Below, one piece after another: positions 1 through 8,890 of a stretch of 64,000 nt of DNA (position 1 is its first letter; each line of letters opens with the position of its first letter). Both the position numbers and the translations under genes were made by a program. This DNA is from Paragordius varius (lineage: Eukaryota > Nematomorpha): contig OZ176054.1 of NCBI GenBank assembly GCA_964247055.1, forward strand, positions 1 to 64,000. Reading direction: 5' to 3'. A model generated the notes under the pieces. That model did not search any database and was not told the origin of the DNA. It worked only from the letters and a program-made list of their open reading frames with translations.

Positions 1-642
1 AAGTCGTAAAGTTAAAGTTAAAGTTAAAGTTAAAGTAAAGTTACAAGTTAAAGTTAAAGTTCAAAGTTAAAGTTAAAGTTATTAAAAGTTAAAGTTAAGT
101 AAAGTTAAAGTTAAAGTTAAAGTTAAAGTTAAGTTAAAGTTAAGTTAAAGTTAAAGTTAAAGTTAAAGTTAAAGTTAAAGTTAAAGTTAAAGTTAAAGTT
201 AAAGTTAAAGTTAAAGTTAAAGTTAAAGTTAAAGTTAAAGTTAAAGTTAAAGTTAAAGTTAAAGTTAAAGTTAAAGTTAAAGTTAAAGTTAAAGTTACAG
301 TTAAAGTTAAAGTTAAAGTTAAGTTAAGTTAAAGTAAGTTAAAGTTAAAGTTAAAAGTTAAAGTTAAAGTTAAGTTAAAGTTAAAGTTAAAGTTAAAAGT
401 TAAAGTTAAAGTTAAGTTAAAGTTAAAGTAAAGTTAAAGTTAAGTAAAGTTAAAGTTAAGTTAAAGTTAAAGTTAAAGTTCAAAGTTAAAGTTAAAGTTA
501 AAGTTAAAGTTAAAGTTAAAGTTAAAGTTAAAGTTAAAGTTTAAAGTTAAAGTTAAAGTTAAAGTTACAGTTAAAGTTAAGTAAGTTAAAGTTAAGTAAA
601 GTTAAAGTTAAAGTTAAAGTTAAAGTTAAAGTTAAAGTTAAT
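1..642 (+). repeat. irregular GTTAAA hexamer tract (telomere-like, inverted)
   Basis: The tract is tandem GTTAAA with many 5-mer (GTTAA) and 7-mer (GTTAAAA) slips and a few GTTCAA or GTTACA units. GTTAAA is the telomeric G-strand hexamer GTTAGG with GG replaced by AA. It therefore reads in the opposite sense to the CCCTAA array that follows. The irregular unit length contrasts sharply with the nearly flawless neighbouring array. This could be a real variant tract, or a fold-back or chimeric long read in which the TTAGGG strand was miscalled, a known class of nanopore error. No gene is present. Confidence 0.85.
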
Positions 643-1936
643 AACCCTAACCTAACCCTAACCCTAACCCTAACCCTAACCCTAACCCTAACCCTAACCC
701 TAACCCTAACCCTAACCCTAACCCTAACCCTAACCCTAACCCTAACCCTAACCCTAACCCTAACCCTAACCCTAACCCTAACCCTAACCCTAACCCTAAC
801 CCTAACCCTAACCCTAACCCTAACCCTAACCCTAACCCTAACCCTAACCCTAACCCTAACCCTAACCCTAACCCTAACCCTAACCCTAACCCTAACCCTA
901 ACCCTAACCCTAACCCTAACCCTAACCCTAACCCTAACCCTAACCCTAACCCTAACCCTAACCCTAACCCTAACCCTAACCCTAACCCTAACCCTAACCC
1001 TAACCCTAACCCTAACCCTAACCCTAACCCTAACCCTAACCCTAACCCTAACCCTAACCCTAACCCTAACCCTAACCCTAACCCTAACCCTAACCCTAAC
1101 CCTAACCCTAACCCTAACCCTAACCCTAACCCTAACCCTAACCCTAACCCTAACCCTAACCCTAACCCTAACCCTAACCCTAACCCTAACCCTAACCCTA
1201 ACCCTAACCCTAACCCTAACCCTAACCCTAACCCTAACCCTAACCCTAACCCTAACCCTAACCCTAACCCTAACCCTAACCCTAACCCTAACCCTAACCC
1301 TAACCCTAACCCTAACCCTAACCCTAACCCTAACCCTAACCCTAACCCTAACCCTAACCCTAACCCTAACCCTAACCCTAACCCTAACCCTAACCCTAAC
1401 CCTAACCCTAACCCTAACCCTAACCCTAACCCTAACCCTAACCCTAACCCTAACCCTAACCCTAACCCTAACCCTAACCCTAACCCTAACCCTAACCCTA
1501 ACCCTAACCCTAACCCTAACCCTAACCCTAACCCTAACCCTAACCCTAACCCTAACCCTAACCCTAACCCTAACCCTAACCCTAACCCTAACCCTAACCC
1601 TAACCCTAACCCTAACCCTAACCCTAACCCTAACCCTAACCCTAACCCTAACCCTAACCCTAACCCTAACCCTAACCCTAACCCTAACCCTAACCCTAAC
1701 CCTAACCCTAACCCTAACCCTAACCCTAACCCTAACCCTAACCCTAACCCTAACCCTAACCCTAACCCTAACCCTAACCCTAACCCTAACCCTAACCCTA
1801 ACCCTAACCCTAACCCTAACCCTAACCCTAACCCTAACCCTAACCCTAACCCTAACCCTAACCCTAACCCTAACCCTAACCCTTAACCCTAACCCTAACC
1901 CTAACCCTAACCCTAACCCTAACCCTAACCCTAACC
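643..1936 (-). repeat. telomere, (CCCTAA)n / (TTAGGG)n
   Basis: About 215 tandem CCCTAA units run in perfect register except for one shortened unit at the start (651-655) and one CCTTAA-type slip near 1881-1886. The C-rich strand reads 5'->3' into the window, as expected at the left end of a chromosome whose G-rich strand (minus here) is made by telomerase. The array stops abruptly at 1936 and passes straight into a CGTCGTCAG repeat. The sequence identifies a vertebrate/invertebrate-type telomere rather than the TTAGG of most insects or the TTTAGGG of plants. It is long and homogeneous, so a terminal telomere is more likely than an interstitial relic. Confidence 0.97.
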
Positions 1937-2705
1937 GCGTCGTCAGTTCGTTTTCAGCATATTTCTTCAGCAATCATTCTATCCGTCGTCAGTCTGTTTC
2001 TGTCCGTCACTTTCTAGCCGTCGTCAGTCATTTTTCAACAATCATCCTATCCGTCGTCAGTCATTTTTCGGAATTCCTCCTATCCGTCGTCAGTCATTTT
2101 TTAGCAATCATTCTATCCGTCGTCAGTCTGTTTTTGTCCGTTCTAGCCGTCGTCAGTTGGTTTTTGTCCCTCCTTTTCTATCCGTCGTCAGTCATTTTTA
2201 ACAATCATCCTATCTGTCGTCAGTCTGTTCTTATCCGTCGTCAGTCATTTTTCAGCAATCATCCTATCCGTCGTCAGTCATTTTTCGGCATTCCTCCTAT
2301 CCGTCGTCAGTCATTTTTTAGCAATCATTTTATCCGTCGTCAGTCTGTTTTTGTCCGTCACTTTCTAGCCGTCGTCAGTTGGTTTTTTGCATTCCCCCTA
2401 TCCGTCGTCACTCATTTTTCAACAATCATCCTATCCGTCGTCAGTCATTTTTCGGCATTCCTCCTATCCGTCGTCAGTCTGTTTTTGTCCCTCCTTTTCT
2501 ATCCGTCGTCAGTCATTTTTAACAATCATCCTATCTGTCGTCAGTCTGTTCTTATCCGTCGTCAGTCATTTTTCAGCAATCATCCTATCCGTTGTCAGTG
2601 ATTTTTCGGCATTCCCCTATCCGTCGTCAGTCATTTTGAACAATCATTCTATGTGTCGTCAGTCTCTTCCTAGCAGTGGCCAGTTCGTTTGCATTCCTCC
2701 TAACG
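1937..2705 (+). repeat. 33-bp subtelomeric tandem repeat, block 1
   Basis: About 23 copies of a unit near 33 bp share the core CCGTCGTCAG followed by a variable T-rich part. Recurring variable parts include CATTTTTCGGCATTCCTCC, CATTTTTCAACAATCATCC and a longer GTCCGTCACTTTCTAG form. Some cores have decayed (CTGTCGTCAG at about 2214 and 2534, CCGTTGTCAG at about 2587). A segment starting near 2161 recurs about 321 bp later near 2482, so the block has also expanded by multi-unit duplication. The last unit, near 2655-2705, is diverged and has the same diverged form at the inner edge of block 2. Short open frames here only translate the repeat and are not genes. Confidence 0.93.
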
Positions 2706-3003
2706 AGAGATATGAGGAAGTATTTTAAAAAATCGTTAGAAGATATTGAAAAACATATTTAAACATTTCCACCGGAATTCACTTTTAATCACACTATTTT
2801 GTAGGGCATTAATATTTTCCAGACAAATCACAAAATTAACAATTCCACACCCAAATAAATATAAACACTAATTTCCAAATATACAAATGTTTAAGCTTTT
2901 TTATAAATGTTTTTAATACGAGTTTTCAATTATTATTTAATGGTATCTAAAAACTGAAAATATGCTTTTTTCTGTGTTTTATTGTAATAATTAATATAAT
3001 AAC
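2706..3003. other. AT-rich subtelomeric DNA, no gene seen
   Basis: About 300 bp of AT-rich sequence lies between 33-bp block 1 and the decayed repeat family. All of it is shared with the right inverted-repeat arm (8543-8890). No open frame, RNA gene or motif is recognisable in it. Confidence 0.7.
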
Positions 3004-4350
3004 CTAGTAAAATCTTAGCATTCCTTAATAATTATGATTTTTACATATATCAATATAATGTTTGTTTAGTTATTTTAACTTACGCTTTATTTGTGGGTTT
3101 TAATTGTTAGCAATATTGATATTTTTTATTTGGGCCATCAATGTTTTACTATGTTTTTTAATACATAAACTAATCATACTTTTCTCGTTATCGTTTAAAA
3201 CGGTTAGAGATAAAAACTATTATAATTTTTTTATAATCATGTTTTCATAGTTTGGTATTTTGATCCAATATGCATTACGCTATAGATGTGAGTATGGCTA
3301 ATTTTTTTAATAGTATCAAAATTATAAAAATATATTTTTTTTCTGTGTTTTATTATATAGGCTATTTATTAATAATTATAATAATCTAGTATGAATCTTG
3401 CCGCATCTAAAAAATATTTTGATATATCAGTGCATTCATGTTTACTTGTTTTACCTTTTGGGTTATAAGTTTGGCAGCTGGATAACATTATAAATACGAA
3501 AGATAATTATTCTATTTTTGTTGACGATTGGGGTATTAAGCTAGTATGAATCTTGCCGCCCCTAATTTCGCAATGAAATAATGTTCTTATTTTATCTTCT
3601 GCGTTATTTGTGTGTTGATTTTTTTTGCAACATCGATATTTAATTTGGACCATTAATGTTTTTTTACATTTTAAAGCGATTTTTATTTTCTGATCATAGT
3701 TTTAATTGGTCTAACTTTCGCAGCTGGATAACATGTTAAATACAAAAGAGAATTATTCTATTTTTGTTGACAATTATGTGATTTTTTTAGTTTAACTGTG
3801 GGGTATTATGCATTACACTATATATGTGTTTTTTATATTTGCCGCTTAACTTGATGTATGACTAATCTGTTTCTATCAAAAGTAGGTGTTTAATGGCACA
3901 GGCTTTTTAAATAATTAATATAATATTCTAGTAAGAATCTTAGCTCATCTAAATAATTATGATATTTTAAAATATCAGTATCCTGATGCTTACGTTATTT
4001 TTCGAATGCGTTTTTTGTCTGTTGACTTTGTTTGCAATATTGATATTTTCCATTAGACAACATTTTAAAACGTTTATATCTCGTCATTGTTTTAAACGGT
4101 ACGTACGCAGCTTTATAAAGGAATGTGATTTTCATAGTTTATTATACGTGGTCATTATGCATTAGGCTATATATATGTTCATATATTTGTCTCTACCGAT
4201 GTTTACTTATTTTGTCTTATGCGTTTTTTATGTTATAATTTTGTTATTTATATTTTTTATAACATCATAGTTTGTTATTGTATTAAGCTATAGATTGCTT
4301 TATTGCCGCTAAAATTTGATGCGTGATTAATCTTTATCAGTAACGTACAA
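3004..4350 (+). repeat. decayed tandem repeat family, units of about 150-540 bp
   Basis: Landmarks recur in the same order. CTAGTAxxAATCTTxxC occurs at 3004, 3386, 3541 and 3928. It is followed in fuller units by a GCAATATTGATATTT-like string (about 3110, 3630, 4033), a TTTTAAACGGT or GCAGCTGGATAACAT segment (about 3475, 3722, 4095), then a CATAGTTT...TATGCATTA..CTATA segment (about 3250-3290, 3798, 4157; a weaker form at 4268-4290). Unit lengths differ through deletions. This is an old, diverged subtelomeric tandem repeat. Only its first unit lies inside the inverted-repeat arm. No coding potential is seen. Confidence 0.65.
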
Positions 4351-4563
4351 ATATGTAATTTAAACAAAGTGTTTTTTAACAAAATTTATTTATAAGTCTT
4401 TCCAAAAGGCAAATGAACAGAAAAGAATAATAAAAAAGTTTGATTTTATAGAAAGTTTAATATTTGTTGAATTGCATAAATAATGATAATTTCAAGCCAT
4501 TAAAGTCACTATTTAATCTTCAAGTTTTTCGTTTTTTTAAATATCACTTAATAAACTTTCTTA
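4351..4563. other. AT-rich spacer, nothing recognised
   Basis: Highly AT-rich sequence between two families of decayed repeats, with no open frame or motif that I can name. Confidence 0.6.
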
Positions 4564-5075
4564 ATTAATATTTTGCATTCAACTACAGCATGTAATTTAA
4601 ATATTTTAAATTTAAATTTTACATTTTATAATATGTTTTTAATAAAAGAATATGTTATATAAAAGTATTTATTTATATTGGAGTAAAATTACGTGTTACA
4701 ATAAAATTATTAAACTAAATTTTGCATATTACTTTAATTATTATAATAAATAAATATGGTAGTGATTATTTTTTTTAATATTGAAAAAAATAAATATTTT
4801 TATATCAATTATATTAATAAGTTGTTACATAAAACCGATTAATATTTCACATTCAACTACAGCGTGAATTATATATAATCAATTAAATTTGAATTTGGAA
4901 TTTATTATTATGTTTTTAATGTAAGTCTTTTATATCCTATTATATATTTGAATTAGAACACAGTAATTACGTGTTACAATTAAAATATTATATTAAATTT
5001 TGTATATTGTTTATCATAATGAATAAATCTGGTATTGATCATTTTTTCTAATTAAATAAATAAAAATAATAATAA
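4564..5075 (+). repeat. diverged tandem duplication, period about 274 bp
   Basis: ATTAATATTTTGCATTCAAC at 4564 recurs as ATTAATATTTCACATTCAAC at 4838. Matching order follows in both units: a TATGTTTTTAAT stretch, TTACGTGTTACAATxAAA, AAATTTTGxATATT, and a GGTAxTGATxATTTTTT segment. The period is about 274 bp and the two copies have diverged considerably. A faint third relative may begin near 5290 (TTCGTATTTAACTG). There is no gene. Confidence 0.7.
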
Positions 5076-6540
5076 TTTATGTGCAAGATGTTGTTAATAA
5101 AAATTATTTCAATAATATTGATTATAAGTTGTGATAAAATAATATCTAATCAACCTAAAACAAGACTAAGCGTTAACATAAAACTATTCTTTTATTTAGG
5201 TTTAACGAATACAAAAATCAATTATTATAAAAATAATTATTTTAGTAAATTTATTGTTTTAAATTATAATCGCATCTAAAACTAAATTAGAATTCGTATT
5301 TAACTGTAGTTTAATTTGCCGTATATATATTTTTACAGATTGTGCTTAAAATAAATAATATAAAAACATTGTTAACAATAATATTATATATTTCAATTTA
5401 CAAATAAATAAATTATGATATTTTTTTAATTTAAATGTTAACTTAAGCGTGTAATTATTTTTATGCATTAATTAATTGACATTTATATTAAAAAAGATAA
5501 AATATAAAAAGTATTTTTTTGTAAATATAGAAAATCAAGGTTATAAAAATTTTAACCATGTTTGGAATTTTTTTTTATTTTGATAAAAACTACAAAAGTT
5601 ATGTTATTAATACGAATTTATTAATATACTTATAAAATAAAAATTTTACGTTTTATAAATATAAAAAACCTGTTATTTGCCTTGATCAATTATCGCATTT
5701 TTATTAGAAAAGACATAAGAAAATGATTAAACATATATGATTTTATGCTTTTTATAAATAATAATATTTTTTGCAAATATTTTTAAAGTTAACAACTTAA
5801 GTTAAAAAAGTAGCTTAAAAAACAATATTAGAATATGTTTATAGCATAAATTTAATATATGTTAGAAATTTGAAAAATATCTTTTTCACGCTAATTTAAA
5901 TTATTTAAAAGTTATTGACACTCTTTGCATTTATTTTAATTAGTGAATATTTGTGGTTTAGATTTTTACTTTACTAAACTCGTTAATCCACTGACATTTT
6001 TTTGATTTTAAATAGATCTCTCAATATCACTTTGTTTTTTATAATCCTTTTGTTTGATCTTTATTTATTTGTAAAAAATGATAACTCAGCTTTAAAATTA
6101 ATAATTTTAACATATATTTACAATCTTAATTGGCCTATAATTTAGTTTCTATTTGCCTTGATTGGTTTGAATAAGCCTAAAAAACCCTATCTAAACAACT
6201 TAAAATTAACATCAAACAATTTTGTATAAAATGCTTTAGCTTTAAAAACTAGGGTATATGATAAAATTCTCAGATTAAATAAACAGGTCAATATATAAAA
6301 AATACATAATTTGAACAACTTGTTGTTTTTATTATACATTACTGTAATTTATTATATGGATGAATAAAATTGTGGGTTTAAATAAGTAAAAGATTAATAA
6401 TTGAGGCAATCATTCGAATTTTCTGACATATCACCATCATATAAGAGTTTTATAAGTAAGAAAGGTGGGTAAAATATAACACCAAAAAGGTGGTAAAAAA
6501 TTGGGATGCTATCATATTTTTTTGTCATTTGATATGTTTT
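5076..6540. other. AT-rich spacer between the inverted-repeat arms
   Basis: About 1.5 kb of very AT-rich sequence. The only open frame (66 codons at 5079-5279) is rich in Ile, Lys and Asn as expected from base composition and resembles no family I know, so I do not call it. I see no tRNA, conserved RNA or transposon end. Two short look-alikes near 6460-6500 (AAAGGTGGG and AAAAGGTGG) have no evident meaning. Confidence 0.6.
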
Positions 6541-6583
6541 AAAATACCAAACTATGAAAACATGATTATAAAAAAATATAATC
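6541..6583 (-). repeat. right inverted-repeat arm, innermost piece
   Basis: This piece is the reverse complement of about 3213-3261. It shares the string TACCAAACTATGAAAACATG followed by ATTATAAAAAAA. Homology to the left arm stops at about 6583, just before the first PLE fragment, and resumes at about 7533. Confidence 0.85.
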
Positions 6584-6639
6584 GGCCGTTAACGCAGTCC
6601 TAAAAAACAAAAATACATCAGCATCGATCAATCCTATTA

Positions 6640-7179
6640 ATGACACAGAGCACATTGCAACACCGTTCACTTGAATCGCAATCATCTAGTATCCCAATTG
6701 TTCGCAATGTTTGCCTTTCTTACAGCGGATTTTCTGCCAGTCTAGGCAAAATTTTAAAAAGAAAAAAGAATTTTTACTACAAACCTACTGAGAACGTTCT
6801 CACTATGTTGAGAACTCGCGATGTCGAGGTGGAAAACACAATATACAGATTGAATTGTAGTGACTGTCTTGCCAAATATATAGGCCAGTCACAACGCGAC
6901 ATAAAATTGAGGTACAAAGAACACCTAAGATGCAAGAATTCAGCCATGTTCTTACATTGCTTAGACAATGATCACCGTTCTACAACAATAAATATCTTGG
7001 GCATCGAGAAGAAACTAAAGTCTAGACTGGCAAAGGAAGCCTTATACATACAGAGCTTAGAACATGAACTTCTTAATAGGCGAGAAGAGAAAAGAGAAAT
7101 TCACCCAAAAACCAAAATTTTTATAAAAAACCATAATATTTTTATTCCAAAAACTTTATACAGCATTGATATTACTTAA
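6640..7179 (+). CDS. PLE C-terminal fragment with GIY-YIG endonuclease domain
   Basis: A 179-residue open frame; it stays open upstream to about 6604, so the ATG is a convenience and not a proven start. Residues 25-66 look like the PLE linker between reverse transcriptase and endonuclease (SYSGFSASLGKILKRK, then YYKPTENVL). The GIY-YIG domain follows: TIYRL at 67-71 in place of GIY, Cys73 and Cys76, KYIGQS at 79-84, Arg91 (the conserved domain Arg), EH at 94-95, His106 and His112, Glu133 in AKEAL (the expected metal-binding Glu) and Asn146 in LLNRR. In PLEs this domain nicks target DNA for target-primed reverse transcription. The key residues are present, but the 400 or so residues of reverse transcriptase are absent, so this is a dead fragment that happens to remain open. 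It ends YSIDIT, closely like the second copy (YSVDIT). Confidence 0.8.
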   Translation: MTQSTLQHRSLESQSSSIPIVRNVCLSYSGFSASLGKILKRKKNFYYKPTENVLTMLRTRDVEVENTIYRLNCSDCLAKYIGQSQRDIKLRYKEHLRCKNSAMFLHCLDNDHRSTTINILGIEKKLKSRLAKEALYIQSLEHELLNRREEKREIHPKTKIFIKNHNIFIPKTLYSIDIT

Positions 7180-7397
7180 ATTTTTTATTTATTATAATAT
7201 GTTTGTTTTGTCTAATGTAGATATATTTAAGTTCCTATAAAAAATATAATGCACATGCGCTCAAGATTGTAACGGTTTTCTTTTATGTTGCTTTCCTTTG
7301 TCTATTATATCAATTTTTAAGCATTGATTTGTCTCACATTTAATTTAATTTTATATTTTTTTTGGTTATACTTTATTTTAACTTTTTTCTTTTAACA

Positions 7398-7435
7398 ACT
7401 GCTGATGATGCCATTGAGCGAAAATTTGAGTCTAT
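7398..7435 (+). ncRNA. degenerate hammerhead-ribozyme-like core in PLE tail
   Basis: CTGATGA (7402-7408), then an 11-nt insert, GAAA (7420-7423) and GAGTC (7428-7432) occur in the order and spacing of a type I hammerhead. Known PLEs carry such ribozymes in their terminal repeats. The paired parts are poor here. Helix II can form only GC/GC next to the core with a mismatch above. Helix III has an A-G mismatch next to A-U. Helix I gives two weak pairs. I read it as a decayed ribozyme, probably inactive. A chance match is possible, but its position about 220 bp after the endonuclease stop favours homology. Confidence 0.35.
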
Positions 7436-7532
7436 AATAAATTTATTTTTATTTTCTTTCATTATTCACACGACGTTAACACATGAATCTTATTTAACAA
7501 CACTATTTTAACATGTTATCGGCTGCATAAGT

Positions 7533-7688
7533 ACCGTTTTAAACGATAGCAAAAAAAGGATGATTAGTTTGAAATGTACTAAAAAACATAGTAAAATTTT
7601 GATGGCCCAAATAAAAAATATCAATATTGCTAACAATGAAAACACACAAATAAAGCGTAAGTTAAAATAACTAAACAAACATTATTAA
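7533..7688 (-). repeat. right inverted-repeat arm, middle piece
   Basis: Reverse complement of about 3055-3190, with shared strings ACCGTTTTAAACGATA, GATGATTAGTTT-like sequence, GATGGCCCAAATAAAAAATA and AAATAAAGCGTAAGTTAAAA. It sits between the two PLE fragments. Homology ends near 7688 at AAACAAACATTAT and resumes near 8543. Confidence 0.85.
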
Positions 7689-7709
7689 ATGCAGATATAC
7701 CAAACAAAT

Positions 7710-8222
7710 GAAATTGTACAGTATTTGCTGCAACAAGGCTATCAAAAAGAATGGATTACAACAGCAGTAAACAAAATTTTAAAAAGAAATCTAGCTCTTA
7801 TATTGGCAAATCCAGATGGTTGTGTAAAATAAAAGTAGTTTATAAACCAAATCAAACGTTTTAAAAACGTTAAAGTCTAAGGAAGTGGAACGATATACAA
7901 GAATTGCCCGGCAATTTACATAGGCCAGTCAAAGAGGAACTTAAAGGTAAGATATCAAAAACATTAGAAAAGCAAAAGTTGGGCCACGTTTCTGCATTGC
8001 GTGGATAACAACCATGAATGCTCAAACAGAATTGACGTTTTAGCCGTTGAAAGAAAATATAGTGCAAGGATAACAAAAAAAGCCCTCTTTATAGAGAGCG
8101 CAGAAGATGGTTTGCTTAATCGCTGTGTATAAAGAAAAGCTATAAATTCTGAAACTAAATCATTTATAAAAAAATATCGAATTTTTAATGACAAACCATT
8201 TTATAGTGTAGATATTACTTAA
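7710..8222 (+). pseudogene. broken PLE reverse transcriptase end plus GIY-YIG domain
   Basis: Reading from 7710 gives EIVQYLLQQGYQKEW then NKILKR, like the thumb end and linker of a PLE reverse transcriptase. The frame then breaks; KPNQT (about 7840-7855) is the counterpart of YKPTEN in copy 1. From 7893 one frame runs to the stop at 8220: IYKNC, AIYIGQSKRNLKVRYQKH, a stop at the codon after KH, then ATFLHCVDNNHE, RITKKALFIE, LLNRCV, a second stop, and finally FYSVDIT. Relative to copy 1, about four residues around the second Cys are lost. The YIG Tyr, domain Arg, Glu and LLN Asn are still visible. The two in-frame stops and upstream frame breaks make it non-functional. Confidence 0.8.
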
Positions 8223-8319
8223 ATTTTAATAATTTTACACTTATACATTGTTTCATGTTAAATTATTATTTTATTTACAATTAATTTTTGTGAAAAAAAT
8301 ACACATTTAATTTTTTTAC

Positions 8320-8367
8320 ATCACAACGGTGTGATCTTTCTTTCTTTTGTTCACTAACGGTTTGTGA
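8320..8367 (+). other. two neighbouring hairpins sharing an AACGG centre
   Basis: ATCACAACGGTGTGAT (8320-8335) is a 6-bp perfect stem with loop ACGG. TCACTAACGGTTTGTGA (8351-8367) has a TCAC/GTGA stem around AACGGTT. Both lie in the 3' tail of PLE copy 2. They may be remnants of a structured element end; the function is unknown. Confidence 0.4.
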
Positions 8368-8542
8368 TTTTTTTCATATATAAGTAATATCAACCATGAT
8401 TTTGTTCATTTTTTTAATTATTATTTTCTTATATTATATATATTTTTATTAACTAATCTCCAAAAATTTGAGAATTAAAAAATTATATTTTTATTATTTG
8501 CGTTATTTTACGACGATTCCTACATCATTAGTTTATAGATAT

Positions 8543-8890
8543 TTTAAAAAATCATAATTATTAAGGAGAAGATTCATACTAGGTTATCATATTAATTATT
8601 ACAATAAAACACAGAAAAAAACATATTTTCAGTTTTTAGATACCATTAAATAATAATTAAAAACTTGTATTAAAAACATTTATAAAAAAGCTTAAACATT
8701 TGTATATTTGGAAATTAGTGTTTATATTTATTTGGGTGTGTAATTGTTAATTTTGTGATTTGTCTGGAAAATATTAATGCCCTACAAAATAGTGTGATTA
8801 AAAGTGAATTCCCGTGAAAATGTTTAAATATGCTTTTTGATATCTTCTAACAATTTTTTTAAATACTTCCTCATATCTCTTGAGAGGAGT
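8543..8890 (-). repeat. right inverted-repeat arm, outer AT-rich piece
   Basis: Reverse complement of 2706-3050. Long shared strings include ATCATAATTATTAAGG, ATTACAATAAAACACAGAAA, AAAAAGCTTAAACATTTGTA and TTTGTCTGGAAAATATTAAT. It joins the inner edge of 33-bp block 2 at the same diverged unit as in the left arm. Confidence 0.9.

Larger units (their letters stand above)
1937..3261 (+). repeat. left arm of a large inverted repeat
   Basis: Read in reverse complement, this stretch matches the right arm between 6541 and 9585. The 33-bp repeat block pairs with 8890-9585, bases 2706-3050 with 8543-8890, about 3055-3190 with 7533-7688, and 3213-3261 with 6541-6583. Shared landmarks include the TTCCTCATATCTC edge, GTCTGGAAAATATTAATGCC (minus sense), GATGGCCCAAATAAAAAATA (minus sense) and TACCAAACTATGAAAACATG (minus sense). 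The left arm is uninterrupted where the right arm has PLE insertions. Identity was judged by eye, not measured. Confidence 0.88.
6594..7473 (+). mobile_element. 5'-truncated Penelope-like element fragment (copy 1)
   Basis: An interruption of the right inverted-repeat arm that the left arm lacks. It holds the GIY-YIG endonuclease end of a PLE, a 3' tail of about 220 bp with a hammerhead-like core, and an AT-rich end. It is flanked by CGTTAACGCA (6587-6596) and CGTTAACACA (7474-7483), a 9/10 match that could be a target-site duplication. The reverse transcriptase is missing, so the copy cannot act alone. The limits are inferred from the flanking repeat and loss of arm homology, and may be off by tens of bases. 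Bases 7484-7532 resemble the decayed subtelomeric family (ACATGTTATC.GCTGC) rather than the element. Confidence 0.72.
7690..8540 (+). mobile_element. second Penelope-like element fragment (copy 2)
   Basis: This roughly 850-bp insertion in the right inverted-repeat arm is absent from the left arm. It carries the end of a PLE reverse transcriptase, a broken GIY-YIG domain, and about 320 bp of AT-rich 3' tail. The flanks share only GATAT (7694-7698 and 8538-8542), and the left arm has GATAT at the matching place, so a short target duplication or microhomology is possible but weak. Its protein remnant differs clearly from copy 1, so the two are from different PLE lineages or very old relatives. 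Edges are approximate. Confidence 0.7.

Noticed and set aside
534..1973. Long minus-strand open frame of alternating Arg-Val
   Set aside because: It is simply the translation of TTAGGG repeats, which lack stops in that frame; no coding evidence.
2134..2728. Plus-strand open frames with repeated YPSSVIF or IRRQSF motifs
   Set aside because: They translate the 33-bp tandem repeat; overlapping frames give similar repeats, and the mirrored block at 8798-9389 does the same on the minus strand.
5079..5279. 66-codon open frame
   Set aside because: Its composition reflects AT-rich DNA; there is no recognisable domain and it lies in decayed repeat surroundings.
6777..6968. 63-codon minus-strand open frame
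   Set aside because: Antisense shadow of the PLE endonuclease frame of copy 1.
7870..8194. Minus-strand open frames opposite PLE copy 2
   Set aside because: They are antisense shadows of the GIY-YIG remnant, which reads on the plus strand.
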